In this document: in pieces, positions 44,801 to 56,898 of the stretch
How the letters are laid out: every line of letters starts with the position of its first letter
How positions within the stretch are numbered: position 1 is the stretch's first letter
Assembly (NCBI RefSeq): GCF_000203815.1
Contig: NW_004457624.1
Span: 620,001-684,000 of the forward strand
Length of the DNA: 64,000 nt
Source of the DNA: Cavenderia fasciculata
Taxonomy: Eukaryota; Evosea; Eumycetozoa; Acytosteliales; Cavenderiaceae
Direction of reading: 5' to 3'
Program-made: the position numbers and the translations under genes
The notes under the pieces: generated by a model
Told to the model about the DNA's origin: nothing
Database searches by the model: none
Seen by the model: only the letters and a program-made list of their open reading frames with translations

Positions 44801-46891
44801 ACACAAACAAATAAGTATTTTTCTTTTTGTTTTCTTTTTCTTTTTTTTTTTAAAGTTTACATACACTTAAACTAACCAATTTTTTAATAAGTTGATTTTG
44901 TTGTTGTTGTTGTAAACCTTTTTGTTGTATATCTTTTTTATATTTTTTTCGAAGTTTTTTAATGATTGCCAAACCTCGCTCCCAATACTTTCCATCCATA
45001 AACAATTCGAGTGAGCTGTTTAGTAGTCTCTCTTTACGATCGGATTGTGATTCCATGGGATACCCATACTCTTCTTTAAATGTAATGTCTGCGTCATTTG
45101 ACCAACTGATCAGCTGACTGTGATTCAATTGGCATATGGCAGCCTCTACCTTGTTTCCAAATGTCAAATGGATTGTTTTCAAATGCTCCAATTTCAATAT
45201 ATACTCTGTCACTGATTCAGTGTGTTGTAAATAATTTAATACTTTGTTTAATAATATTGTAATATCATGTTCATATTCTGGTGTAACTGGAAATAATACT
45301 AATATCTTTTCAATTTCACTAAATGATGTATCCAAAAAAACTTAAAAGAAAACAAATATAAATTAATAAACAGATCTAAATACATAGATATCTAATGTTT
45401 CTACATACAATGTTGAATATATAATTCTTTCCAAGATTCTTTACTAATAGTTGTTAGACGATCGATAATATTTTGAGGACGTTGAAAACGTTCGGTAAAT
45501 TTAGAGAGCCATAGTGTATTTTGTTCGGCGACAATCTGCCACCATTTACATGTCATACCAACCTTGCAGATTTGTTCTGCTGTGAAATATTGGAATATAT
45601 TGAGAAGAAGCTCGGCGGGCAAGTAGGCAACACCTTGTTGCAGTAGTTTACGGGCATCAGCATATGCCATCATGACAGCTGTTACTGCATCATTCTCAGT
45701 ACTGTTATAGTCATCTGACAATGACTCTGTGGGAGGTGGAGTGAGAACAATGGCAGGTGATGGTGACATTGTATTTGGTGATGGGGAATTATATACTCGT
45801 GCATGTAAATTGGCACAAGTCTTTCTACGACGAGGTGGTGAAAATACTTTTAATGTATTATTGGCTTGATTTTGTTGTTGTTGTTGGTATTGGTATATTT
45901 GTTGTTGATATATTTGTTGTGTTGTTTGACCAATACCTGTACCGGTTGTACCACTACCATGAAGTGGACTTGATGGTGGTGTTATAACATCTCCGCCTGC
46001 ACCATGTCCATGATGATAATCACCACCGCCACCACTCAATAACATGGGAGATGCCAATAAAGAGGTAGATGATCGTTTGTTGACTGTTGATGTCCCTGGA
46101 GTACATCGTTTACCACTCGCCACAAATGTCGAGTGTGACGAATATGGAGACAATTGATTATTTTGTTGTTGTTGATGTTGCTGCTGTTGTTGTAATAGAT
46201 CCAATTTAATAATACCTTGTCCACGTGGTGACAAGTCATAATGAGTGATGGGAGTCAAGGGAGATGAGATTGGAGTTGTATTCTCCCCATCATCTTCATT
46301 AATTGTATAGGATGGATTCTTTTGTGGAGTTTGATAAGAATATAAATTACAATGGTTATTGTTGGTGTTGCCATGAATCATCTCGGTTGATAATGATATT
46401 GTTATTTTATCATCCATTGAAGTTGGTCGTGTTCCCTGTTGATGTTGTTGATAATGGTTTCCAAGTTGATGAAATAATTGTTCACTTGTTGGTCTTGTTG
46501 TTGTTGAAGATGATGTTGATGATGTCGCCATTGTTGCTGTAGTCACTATACCACTATTACCATAGTTGTTGTTGTTGTTGTTGTTGTAAACAGCGGTTGT
46601 ACCAGTACCATTAGGGTTATTAGTAAATCCGGAGGAGAATGCCAAAGCACCAGAGACAGTTGATGCTCTGTGTCTAGAGAATGGGCTAAGAAATTGTTTA
46701 GACATGATGGCTATATCACTGATCGAGTCTGATCTAACCACTCGTCCATTTCCATTCATGTCTACATCTCCATCCCCACCTCCGTCTCCGTCTCCCTGTA
46801 ATTTCATGGGTGAAGCAGGGGGTGTTGGTAGGATTTGATCATTGACAATATTGATCATATTGTTTTTGTCTATATTTGTTTTTCCAAACAA
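41875..46891 (-). CDS. F-box and DOCK-type DHR-2 domain protein (apparent frameshift in tail)
   Basis: Combines an F-box with a DHR-2 (DOCKER) Rho/Rac exchange-factor domain. Exons 45409-46891, 44865-45340 and 41875-44798. Residues 1-410 are low-complexity. The F-box lies at about 425-465 (LPAELLLNIFQYFTAEQICK, then CKWWQIVAEQNTLW). DHR-2 lobe A follows the splice (KLEHLKTIHLTFGNKVEAAI, LNHSQLISWSND), then the hallmark lobe B/C segment EYFLVEFRGKGFPKSVDGKK, YIFRGRELEKLG, RFPGAKVVPKTDKDD, GQYIHIRPCKPV, and the C-terminal LNGVVDAAVSGGVNMYRVFF and LDLHAHYCPMNMKALQNKM helices. No DHR-1/C2 domain is present. A Ser/Thr/Pro-rich tail of about 600 residues completes the protein. In the tail the frame breaks at a run of five A (43370-43374 on the plus strand); one more A would make the tail continuous. 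About 1,627 residues if continuous. Confidence 0.85.
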
Positions 46892-47448
46892 ACACCTGTC
46901 TGTACACTAGAATTATAATAATTCTTTCTTTCTTTCCTATCCTATTTATATCTATAAATATATTGTTGGTTTTTGTTTCTATTTTTGTTTAAAAAAACCA
47001 AGAATTAATAATGTAAGGTATGGTTGACAGTGACTGAGTGACTGATGATGAATTGAAATTTACTACTACTACTAACAACAACTGTCTATGATGATGATAA
47101 TAATATTAAAAGTAGTACTTTTTACTACAAAAAAACAAGAGTACAAGTAATGATGAAAAGGATGATTAATCAAACTGGAACGAAATGGGTGAGAATGATG
47201 ATGGTTGACAAACTCAACCAACCAATTAACCAACCAACAAAGTGATAATGGTTAGATGGATTCTACCATTATTATTATTATTATGAGTATCTTGATTTAT
47301 AGATTGATGTGTGTGAGGGAGGGAAGGGTTAAATTAAATTGTGTGGTTTGGTGATTGTGAGGGATGATTGATTGGAGTGGATGGATGTATGTATACCCAT
47401 CTCTAACAAATGGAGTTTGAAAGATAGACAGATGTGTCAGATGAAAAC

Positions 47449-47449
47449 G

Positions 47450-47494
<45 letters not shown>
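47449..47494. repeat. (ATT)n microsatellite
   Basis: About 15 uninterrupted trinucleotide units. Confidence 0.95.
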
Positions 47495-47495
<1 letters not shown>

Positions 47496-48001
47496 CGTCT
47501 CATATGTGTGTGTGTAATATTTATTTCCACCATCCATCAATTTGTGGTGGTTGGTTGGTTGGCAAATTCTTTTAAAATAGATGATTGGTTGGTTGGTTTG
47601 GTGGTTTGGTTGAATGGAATGCCATTCATTCGTTTTATAATTCTTTCATAGATAGATTCATGTTTGTTGTTGTTATGCATATAATACTATATGTGTGATG
47701 TTTGTTGTTCAAACTAAAAACTACTATCACTATCTAGATACTCTTTATGCTATATTATATGATTGGTACACGAAAGATCTTATACAACTAATACTGCAAG
47801 AATATATATCTAGTGATCTTGATCGATGAATGATGAATGATGATTGATGATGATAAACTACACACTTTTTTTTCTTAAAGGTTCTTCTCAGAATGTAAAA
47901 GTAGATTCTTTGCTCTTATATTATTATTATTATTATTATTATGGAATAAATAGGGATTATTATAACCAACTCGAAACATGCATGTCATATAACACCATCG
48001 A

Positions 48002-48052
48002 CCAAAATTTTGAACAACGGGTTTGGCGCCTAATTTTCAAAATTTTGAATCA
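48002..48052. other. Hairpin with 12-base arms
   Basis: CAAAATTTTGAA near 48002 and TTCAAAATTTTG near 48039 are perfect reverse complements, separated by a GC-richer spacer containing GGGTTTGGCGCC. Each arm also contains the palindrome CAAAATTTTG. Confidence 0.6.
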
Positions 48053-48732
48053 CCTTCAAGAAAGAAAAACTACATAATCGTGCCGAATGATCAAACAAGC
48101 CGATCCACTAAATTTCATTCTTTAATCACGATCACGAAATGATTGACCAATACAGCGAGTCATCTAGTATCACCTAATTTATTTATTTATTTATTTATAT
48201 TTATATTTATATATATTCACAACCCATCGCTCATCGCTAATTATTGATCGATCTAAATTCGATACACCTATTGATGTTCTAAACATCACTTTGACACTGT
48301 TCAATTATCGCGCAGTAATATTTCGACCTAGGTTGTGGGGTACCTCTTTAATGACCAAAAAGGGGGATTTGTTTGATCAATCTCGAAAACCAAACCAGAC
48401 CAAAAATACAAAAAAACCCGTGTGCACTTGCGTCGCCGCAGTATGCAACAATGCATGGCTCACTGCAAGCAGGCAAGGACATTCCCTATACCCCCTCTTT
48501 TCAAAATCTATGTGTTTGCTTCGAACCAAATCACTCCTCTCCCTTATTGGTGGGTCAAGGGGTCGATATTTTTGTGTTGGTTCAAAGAGATGCAAGGAAT
48601 GAATGGTGTGTGTGTTTGTTTAAAATGTAATGGAATAGGTGATCACCAAACTCATCGTCATTATCTTCACAATCTCTCTTCTCTCTATAACTCTTCTAAC
48701 AACTAACTATATCAAATATATATAATCATATA

Positions 48733-50456
48733 ATGGGTACAACTACAACTACAGGTATGTCTGTCCTTAAAAATTAAATTTTATATCTCCATACACTCTT
48801 CTCTCTCTCTCTCTCTCTCTCTCTCACACTCCCACTTTGGTACTAATCTTAAATCCTATTCATTTATTTATTTTAGAAGTAAAAGAGGAGGAGAAAAATG
48901 GAACAGGAAATGGAAATGAAAATGAAAATGAAAATGAAACGAATGGAAATAGAGAAAATGAAAATAGTAGTCCGCCTCATCACATTTCAATTCCATTAAA
49001 TATGTCAATGTCACAAATAGAGATACACCAATACATTGAGAAACCAACATTTAAACAATTGACAATACGTATCGTTACATCGATTGTACCATGTTTGGTG
49101 GCAGCTGTTTATATATCGAGTTTTAAACCATACAATATCTATGAGTTTATATGGCCGATGGCTTTGGTCGGGTTGGCTATAAGCTCGGCCAATTCAGTTG
49201 CCTATGGATGTCTGTTGCTCAAGGTAGACTGGAGCAAAAGATTTATATTCTCTACTGCATTGGTGTGGGTGGGTGCACCTGTGCTGTGGACCATTCTCCA
49301 AGAGACTGGAGTGTTTCCCCAACCTGGTAACCTACTCGTTACAACAGTCATCCCACTCGATATCATTTGGCTTGGTATTGCCTACATACTCATTAAAAAA
49401 GAGGTTCAGAGTAGATCGAAAAACTATAAAAAGAGATGGTTGGCTTTTCTTTTTGCATTTTTCGTCAATTATGTCTATGCAGAGTTGGGATCGGAATACT
49501 ATAAACTGTACATAGAGTCTGGACCAAAATGGAGGATTGCACTACCCATCATATACACTGTCGTAATGCGTGTCATTCAATGGGCTCTAGACATACTCTG
49601 CTATAGATGTGCCAAGGGGACATCCAACCTAATCATCATTGTTGGTCGCATCATATTTTCACTCTACAGTTATTTAGTACTTGCCTATGCCCAATCATAC
49701 GTACATATCATCCCAGTCATTCTCTCCAAGTTTGGTCTCAACTTGGGGTTTGCCATCCTCGTCCATTTCCCTCGAATCCAACCTTTTCTCCTTTCCCTTC
49801 TCCCCATTAAATGTCGTTCATTTATTGAATCAAATTTTATGGAAAATAACAATAATAACAATACCAACAACAATAATAGTAATAATAATTTAAGTTTAAA
49901 TAATATTAGTAGTAATAATAATAATATTAATAATAATAATAATAATGGTAGTAATAATAATTTAAGTAGACCAAAATTACAATATACAAAATCAACATTA
50001 AAACTTCAAGTACCGTCGAGTCAACATGCAGGACAAGAAAGGAAAGCAACGGAATTATGGTTTTCAATGTTTTCTGATTGGTTTGCATTGGTACTATTGA
50101 TCATTTTAAATTTGTTGGGGAGATATAATAGAGGCAATGAAACATACTGTACAGAATATAATTTCCAAGGAAACCAACAATTTTATCAATTCCTTGGATA
50201 CTTGGGAGTATGTTTGATTACGACAACCGTATATTATATTATTATCTGGACAAGTGTTATTTGGAAAACTAGCAGTACAACCAATTCACAAATCATCGAC
50301 AACATAATACTCAGAATTTCAATCAACTGGTTTCCAAATCAACATTTTATAATATCTATCATCAACATGATGCTCATCGTAGTAATGTATTATGTTGCAC
50401 TTGTTCCAATCTTCTCATCTGACCAAATTACCAAAGGTAATGGTTATTGTAATTAA
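48733..50456 (+). CDS. Multi-pass membrane protein of unknown function
   Basis: Exon 1 is only 22 bases (48733-48754, MGTTTTT) and joins exon 2 (48877-50456) in phase, giving 533 residues. After an acidic Glu/Asn-rich leader, eight to ten hydrophobic helices can be counted, e.g. IRIVTSIVPCLVAAVYIS, PMALVGLAISSANSVAYGCL, FIFSTALVWVGAPVLWTILQ, LVTTVIPLDIIWLGIAYILI, IIIVGRIIFSLYSYLVLAYA, ALVLLIILNLLG, YLGVCLITTTVYYIIIWTSV and ISIINMMLIVVMYYVALVPI. A long Asn-rich cytosolic-type loop (about residues 345-395) separates the first six from the last three. I do not recognise the family; the conserved-looking polar residues inside helices allow either a transporter or a receptor. No signal peptide. 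Confidence 0.8.
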
Positions 50457-50755
50457 TATATATATATGTGATAATATTATATATATATATAAATCAAAAG
50501 GCAATTTAAATAATAACAACAACTTAGGCAAAATAAAGATAATATTATAGGGTTACTTACTTACTTTTAAAAGTAACCTTACTTGTTTAACTATACACAA
50601 TCTTTTTACATTTTTAAAAGTATTCAGAATAATCCAACCAATTGGATTTCCAAATTTAAATTTATTTGTGTGAATTATAATATAACATAAAGATATATAT
50701 ATTTATATATCTCTCTGGGTCAATAATTATTATCTATTATTATTATATTTATCTA

Positions 50756-52935
50756 TTATTGTTTACTACCCAATTTAAATCTTTTTTCACGTTCTAATCT
50801 TTTTTCACGATCTCTATCCTTTTCTCTTTCCTTTTCTCTTTCTTTTTCTTTTGAACGTCTTTCCTTGTCACGTGAATCTCTTTGATCCTTTTCACCTCCT
50901 CTATCTCTATCTCTTTCCTTTTCTCTTTCTTTTTCTCTTTCTTTTTCTCTTTCACGTTCTCTGTCTCGTTCACGTTCCTTGTCTCTTTCCTTTTCTCTAT
51001 CTTTTTCTCTTTCACGTTCACGAGCCTTTTCACGTTCTCTTTCCTTTTCCTTGTCGTGATCTCTAGTGTCTCGAGTATCTCGAGTGTCTCGGGTATCTCT
51101 ATCACGATCTCTATCACGATCGCTTCTTCTACTACTGCTACTACCACTTTCATGATCTCTATCTCCATAGTCTCTGTCTCGATCTCTGTCTCTGTCACTA
51201 CGATCAGAGTGTCTATAGTATGAATCTTCATCGCGGTCTCTTGATGAATGGTCACGGTCGCGGTCACGATCTCTGTCGCGGTCACGGTCGCGATCACGAC
51301 TATAGTCTCTGCTACTGTCTCTGTCGCGGTCTCTGTCTCTGTCGCCGCGATCTTTGTCTCTTTCCTTTTCGCGTTCACGGTCGCGTTCTTTGATTCTGTC
51401 TTTTTCGCGGTCATCCATTTCATCTTCTCTCTTTCTCTTTTCATGAGAATCGCGCATCGACTCGTCGGACGAATCTTTACCATATCCGTCTTCTCTTGGT
51501 GGTGGTGGTGGACCACCTCCGTATCTCTCCATCATGTCTTCGTCAAACTGCTGCATCATGCGCGGGTCTTGGAAATAGGGTGGATAGCCTGGAGGAGGGG
51601 GGTAATGGACACCCATGGGGTGGGGTGGATACCCGCGCGGCATACCACGTGCCATGCCCGGAGGTGGGATACCACGTCCGCGTGGATGGAAAGGGTGTGG
51701 AACACCACGCCCACGCATCGCGAGGTGGGGAGGCAGTCCAGCGCCATTCATATACTGTTCGGGTGGCACACCCGGAGGCATGCCTCGACCCATCGCACCG
51801 GGTGGCATGTGACCACCCCTACCGCCACGCATCGCACCACCTCTTCCACCACGCATACCCATTCCCATACCCATACCCATACCCATCGGGTGCCCGAGTC
51901 CCATAGGCGCACTACCATGCATGATCTTGGGTCCACCCTGTGACATTGCACCACCACCACCACCGCCAACACTACTCATCGTCGACATTTGTTGGTGTGG
52001 TTGGTGTGGATGTTGTGGATGTTGTTGGTGTGGCTGTTGCTCGTACTGCTTTGTGAATGAGCCACTTTTAATGGCATTGATTACATGTTGATAACTCTGT
52101 TGAGACACTGCCTTTATAGTAACCTCCCTTCCATTTATTTGTTTGTCTGACAGCTTTTCCTTTGCCTGCAGGGCCTGCTCGTTCGAAGACAACTCGACGA
52201 ATGCATATCCCTTTGATTTTCCATTCAACTCGTTTTCAAATATCTTTAATGTCTTTAACTTTCCAAATTCTGCAAAAAAGGTTTCTAATTGTTGTTCAGT
52301 TGTCCACTATAATAAAGCAAAGTAAAACACACACAAATGTTAACACATTAATCATTCCAAATATTGATCATTCTTCTTCCTATAATCTCATTCTTCTTCT
52401 TTAAACATACCCAATCTAAACTTGAAATATAAACAGCTGGTGATAAATTTTCATTGTCTACTTGTTCATTTAATAGTTCATGTCTTTCGTCTTCAGAGTG
52501 ACCATTGGTAGATAGACTCTTTTCATCGATTGTTTGAATACTATGTTGTTCATTGGCCAATAATCCCATATCTTTCAACATTGATTCTCTTCCATCATCA
52601 TCTCCACCATCATAATCATCTTCATCCATTGAATGATTATTATTATTATTATTGTTATGTTGATGTTGTTGATCATCATTTTTATCATTATCATTAGACT
52701 GAAACAAAGTAATACTGATTAGTAAGTAATCTTCTTCCTCTCTCTTTATTTTCTTTCATCTCTCTCTCTCTCTCTCTCTACATACCTTTTCTTCATGATG
52801 ATTATTATTATTATTATTTGGTGATGTTGTTGTAGCGGCGGCAGCAACAGCAGTAGCAGTAGTTGATGGTACTGATGTAGTAGTTGTTGTACTACCGCTC
52901 GTTTGAAAGTCCCCGTATAGATCGTAATCGTCCAT
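50756..52935 (-). CDS. cpsf6: Pre-mRNA cleavage factor Im subunit CPSF6/CFIm68
   Basis: Nuclear factor that, with the NUDT21/CFIm25 subunit, binds UGUA elements and guides poly(A) site choice. Exons 52786-52935, 52411-52698 and 50756-52306 join in phase 0 to 662 residues. The acidic N-terminus MDDYDLYGDF resembles the start of animal CPSF6. The single RRM (about residues 136-215) has the family-specific form: AVYISSLDWWTTEQQLETFF, then KTLKIFENELNGKSKGYAFV, then LNDKQINGREVTIK-type end (LSDKQINGREVTIK here). A Gly/Pro/Met-rich linker follows, then a C-terminal Arg-Asp/Arg-Glu mixed-charge domain of about 220 residues, the equivalent of the RS-like tail that recruits SR-type factors. The mixed-charge repeat gives long open frames on other frames, which are not genes. 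Confidence 0.9.
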
Positions 52936-53602
52936 TCTATTCTGATTCTATTCTAATTTTACCAATATTCAATCCTCTTTCCTTTTTGATGATGTTGATA
53001 ATAGGTTTTTGTAGGTTATATATATATATTATTTAGTAGTAATAAGTAGGTCTAAAGGTATACACACATTGTCAATCACACAATTCAAACTTTAATGATT
53101 ATGTATAGACGTGAATGATGATGATGATGTTTAATAATAGATTGATTGATTGAAAAAGTTTGCATACGCAAGCAGGTCCTGACTCTTTTGTCAATACACT
53201 ACATGAAAATCAGCTTTTTTGATGAATTTTTTAAAGTTCACCGGTTTAATTTTAATTTATAATTATAATCATCGGTTGAAAAAAGTAGAGTATGTAAGAA
53301 TACACTTCCTAAATTATAAATTATTGTTATTAATGTTTTTGGATGTAAGTATATTTATTTATTTATTTATAAAAGATTATTTGTTTGTTTTTTTTATTTA
53401 TGTACTTGTTGTTGTTGTTTGTTATTAATATTTGTTATTGAATTAAACATTTAGCAGTCAATGATGATTATATTTTTACCAATTAATTGGGATTAAACCA
53501 GCAATGAAAGTCTTTTGTATTCTATGGTTTCTGATACAGGTACCTTCGAGTTGGTTGATGAATACCAATCCATCAATGTCATTGTAGGGAACGATAAAGG
53601 AT
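52936..53602. other. Intergenic between cpsf6 and small secreted gene
   Basis: AT-rich with no sure gene. The last part, 53476-53602, is open in a frame other than that of the secreted gene and may be a lost or alternative C-terminus of it. Confidence 0.5.
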
Positions 53603-54082
53603 TCAGACTGCAGTAGTTCCGACGGTTGAAGAAGTACCAACTGTCGAGGCTGTTGTGGAGGCGGTAGTAGAGGCAATGGTGGAGGCTATGGTTGTACCAG
53701 TGTGGGGGTGCGTAGTACCGAGTGTTGGGAAGACCGAAGATCCCGAAGATGGTCTACGTGTAGTGCCCCCAGTACCAGTATGAATAGGACCACCACTATT
53801 ACCAGTGTTGCAACGCAAAGGGATGGTTTGACATGGGTCATCGTTACAACCCTTGTTGTGATGATGTTGGTCGTTTCCAGTATTACACTTGATGGGAATA
53901 GCTTCACATCCCCTGCCAGTATTGCACTTTATCTCACATTTCTCCTTTTCATGACATTTTTCTGGGTGTGGATGTGGGCCTCTATAAAGTTCGTCAAATT
54001 CATCTCCCTTTACTTGTCCAATACAAAGTATCAGAACTATACCCAATACAAACAATAATAATTGTTTTTTACTATTAATCAT
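53603..54082 (-). CDS. Small secreted Cys- and Thr-rich protein
   Basis: 159 residues, no recognised family. A clear signal peptide (KKQLLLFVLGIVLILCIGQV, cleavage probably after VKG) is followed by a Cys-rich section with the motif KCNTG or RCNTG three times, spaced 17-25 residues, with CEAIPIKC and CQTIPLRC showing an internal duplication (C-X-X-IP-hydrophobic-basic-C). His-rich patches lie between them. The rest is a Ser/Thr-rich, likely O-glycosylated stalk with an imperfect ASTIAST repeat. This layout suits a matrix or slime-sheath protein. No GPI signal is seen in this frame. Beyond the stop, another frame continues with plausible coding (ESFIVPYNDIDGLVFINQLE), so a frameshift is possible. 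Confidence 0.75.
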   Translation of the reverse strand: MINSKKQLLLFVLGIVLILCIGQVKGDEFDELYRGPHPHPEKCHEKEKCEIKCNTGRGCEAIPIKCNTGNDQHHHNKGCNDDPCQTIPLRCNTGNSGGPIHTGTGGTTRRPSSGSSVFPTLGTTHPHTGTTIASTIASTTASTTASTVGTSSTVGTTAV

Positions 54083-55107
54083 TCTATTCTATCTATTTTT
54101 TGATCGCCTCTTAATTAATTATTCTTTTTTTTTTTTTATCTTTCTGGAAAACAATGGAAAATAGTCCAAATAAATATTTCTTTCTTTTCTTTCTTTCTTT
54201 GTTTACTCGTCAGTTATCCTTTTACTTTTACTTTGACTTCTTCTTCTTCTTTATGATTATTATTAATAAATGTATAGAACACAATAAATAATAATAATTA
54301 TGATGAGGTGAATAAATGGAAGTAGAATGAATGCAAATAATTTTCTGATCACACACACAATTATTGCAGTAATATATTTATCAGGTTCATGTGTTTGTTT
54401 TGTTTTGTTTGGAGAGAGAAGAGGTGTTGTTGTGTGTCTTCTACTCTATAAGTATGCAACAATATCCAAATGAAATGAAACACTACTCCCGCAGCAGCAG
54501 TGATGATCTAATGCATATGATATGTAGTAGTGACATTGTTCGAATTATACAATGGTGGGTGGGTGGGGTGGGTATTGTTGAAATGAAAACACATTGTGTG
54601 AGTGAGTGGGTATCTATCTGTTCAGCAATCACTACTGATGATTTTCATTCTTATACCCCCTATGCAATCGAATACCACACACACTATTACAAAGTAATAT
54701 GTATCTCTCCAAGAATTAACACCATAGTATGAGATATCGTCGTCGAATCAACTGGATATCTGAACATGGGTGTTTGAGTGGGTGAGTGTGATTATATTGT
54801 GTTGTAAACTGGCTGGGGATTTTGATATACATTGTAAAAGTTAACTTACTTACTACTTACTCTAAATTTATAAAGTCGGATGGAAGGAAGGAAGGAAGGA
54901 ACCTAATTTAGAATTGTGATCACGTTGTACACTATCCCCTTTGATAAAACAAGAATATAAACCTGGCTATATATATATTTAAAGTATATATATATCTCTA
55001 TTAGTATTTTGATGTATTGAGGTTTGGTGTTGTTGTTGTATACTATTTATTTATTTACTATTATTAAAAACATGATTTTTGGAGGGGGGAGGGAGGAGTA
55101 TATTTGT
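54083..55107. other. Intergenic region (1 kb)
   Basis: No gene supported. Poly-T near 54126, a (GGAA)n stretch near 54882-54900, and GT/AC-rich segments. It holds the secreted gene's promoter and the beta-tubulin 3' flank. Confidence 0.5.
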
Positions 55108-56898
55108 TTAGTAGGCTTCATCACCACCATCGACTTGTTCTTGGACCTCTTCGTCATCACCGTTTTGTTCTTCGTCGGCGGTTGCTTCGTTGTATTGTTG
55201 GTATTCAAAGACAAGATCGTTCATGTTGCTCTCGGCTTCATTGAATTCGAGTTCGTCCATACCTTCGAGGGTGTACCAATGAAGGAAGGCCTTTCTGTGG
55301 AACATGGCAGAGAATTGAGCATTGGTTCTCTTGAACAATTCTTGGATGGCGGTGCTGTTACCGATAAAGGTGACAGACATGGGGGTGCCCTTTGGTGGAA
55401 TGTCACAAATCGAAGACTTGATGTTGTTGGGGATCCATTCGACAAAGTATGGCGAGTTTCTATTTTGGATGAGCAACATTTGTTCGTCGACGTCCTTGGA
55501 AGCAATCTTTCCTCTAAAGACGGCAGAGGCGGTCAAGTACTTGCCGTTACGTGGGTCAGAGGCAGCCATCATGTTCTTGGCATCAAACATTTGTTGGGTG
55601 AGATCGGCAACAGTGACACGGTTGTATGATTTGGAGGTTTGGGCAGTCAATGGAGCATAACCAACCAAGAAGAAATGTAAACGTGGGAATGGAATCAAAT
55701 TAACAGCCAACTTTCTAAGATCAGAGTTTAACTAAAAAAGAAATGAAAAGAGGAATGAAAGGTATAAGTGATTTGTTTGTGTTTTGTTTGTTTTTTGTTT
55801 CATTATATTATTACATACTTGACCTGGGAAACGGAGACAACAGGTGATACCAGACATGACAGAAGAGATGAGGTGGTTCAAGTCACCGTAGGTTGGGGTG
55901 GCGAGTTTAAGGGTTCTGGAGCAAATATCGTGGAGAGCCTCGTTATCAATGCACATAACCTCATCGGCATTTTCGACGAGTTGATGGACAGAGAGAGTGG
56001 CGTTATATGGTTCGACGACAGTGAGTGAAACCTTTGGCGATGGAACGACAGAGTAGGTACACATCATACGATCTGGGTACTCTTCACGAATTCTAGATAC
56101 CAAAAGTGTACCGAGACCGGAACCAGTACCACCACCAATAGAGTGAGTGACTTGGAAACCTTGTAAACAATCGCAGTTTTCGGCTTCTTGTCTAACAACT
56201 TCTAATACTTCATCAACCAATTCAACACCCTCTAAATTAAATTAAAATAAAGATATAAATGTTAGATATTGTTTATAATTATATATCATATATACAAATA
56301 CACATCCTGTCTGTCAGCAGCCATCATCATCATCATCATCATCATCGTCAACAACAACCAATAACTAATATCTTTCTTTTTTTTTTTTTTCAAATCTTAA
56401 AGATATATAAGATTAAAATAGAATGTGGTCCTTTTTGATCTATTATTTTAATCCAACTATCCTATCTATTACTATCTATTACTATCTATCTGTTGAATGT
56501 TGATGATGTCTTGCTAGTTCTGCCGAATGTGTATTGATTTGATTTGATTGAGTTTGAGACTTACCAGTGTAATGACCCTTGGCCCAATTGTTACCGGCAC
56601 CAGATTGACCGTTGATAAAGTTTCCTGGACGGAAGAGCTTTCCGTATGATGAAGCTCTGATAGAGTCCATGGTACCTGGCTCCAAATCGACCAAGACGGC
56701 ACGTGGGACGTACTTTTTGTTGGAGACTTCGTTATAGTATACATTGATTCTTTCGAGTTGGAGTCTTTCCAATTCGGCAGTGTCTGCCTTGTGGGTACCA
56801 TCAGTCTGGATTCCGTGCTCTTCCGAGATGACTTCCCAGAACTTGCTACCGATTTGGTTACCGCATTGACCAACTTGTAAATGTAAAATTTCTCTCAT
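55108..56898 (-). CDS. tubB: Beta-tubulin
   Basis: GTP-binding subunit of the microtubule dimer. Exons 56565-56898, 55819-56231 and 55108-55731 join in phase to 456 residues. The N-terminus [20 protein letters not shown] carries the autoregulation tetrapeptide (MREI) and the nucleotide-binding [10 protein letters not shown]. The tubulin signature is [12 protein letters not shown]; also present are [20 protein letters not shown] and the acidic C-terminal tail ([20 protein letters not shown]), about 10 residues longer than in animal beta-tubulins. The coding part is richer in G and C than its neighbours, as expected for a highly expressed gene. Confidence 0.98.

Larger units (their letters stand above)
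46892..48732. other. Divergent intergenic region (1.8 kb)
   Basis: No gene supported. It contains an (ATT)n microsatellite at 47449-47494, a hairpin at 48002-48052, and a GC-richer block at 48300-48600 with overlapping open frames on both strands that look non-coding. Promoters of the two flanking, oppositely transcribed genes must lie here. Confidence 0.55.

Noticed and set aside
48291-48630. Overlapping open frames on both strands
   Set aside because: Three frames of similar length cover the same GC-richer block; none has domain features or a convincing start, so they reflect composition.
50794-51943. Long open frames overlapping cpsf6 in other frames
   Set aside because: They mirror the Arg-Asp/Arg-Glu repeat codons of the real gene.
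54391-54732. 113-residue open frame on the plus strand
   Set aside because: Cys/His/Ile content and codon use look random, and no neighbour exons extend it. A T-loop-like GTTCGAATTATAC inside it was tested as a tRNA and no cloverleaf could be built.
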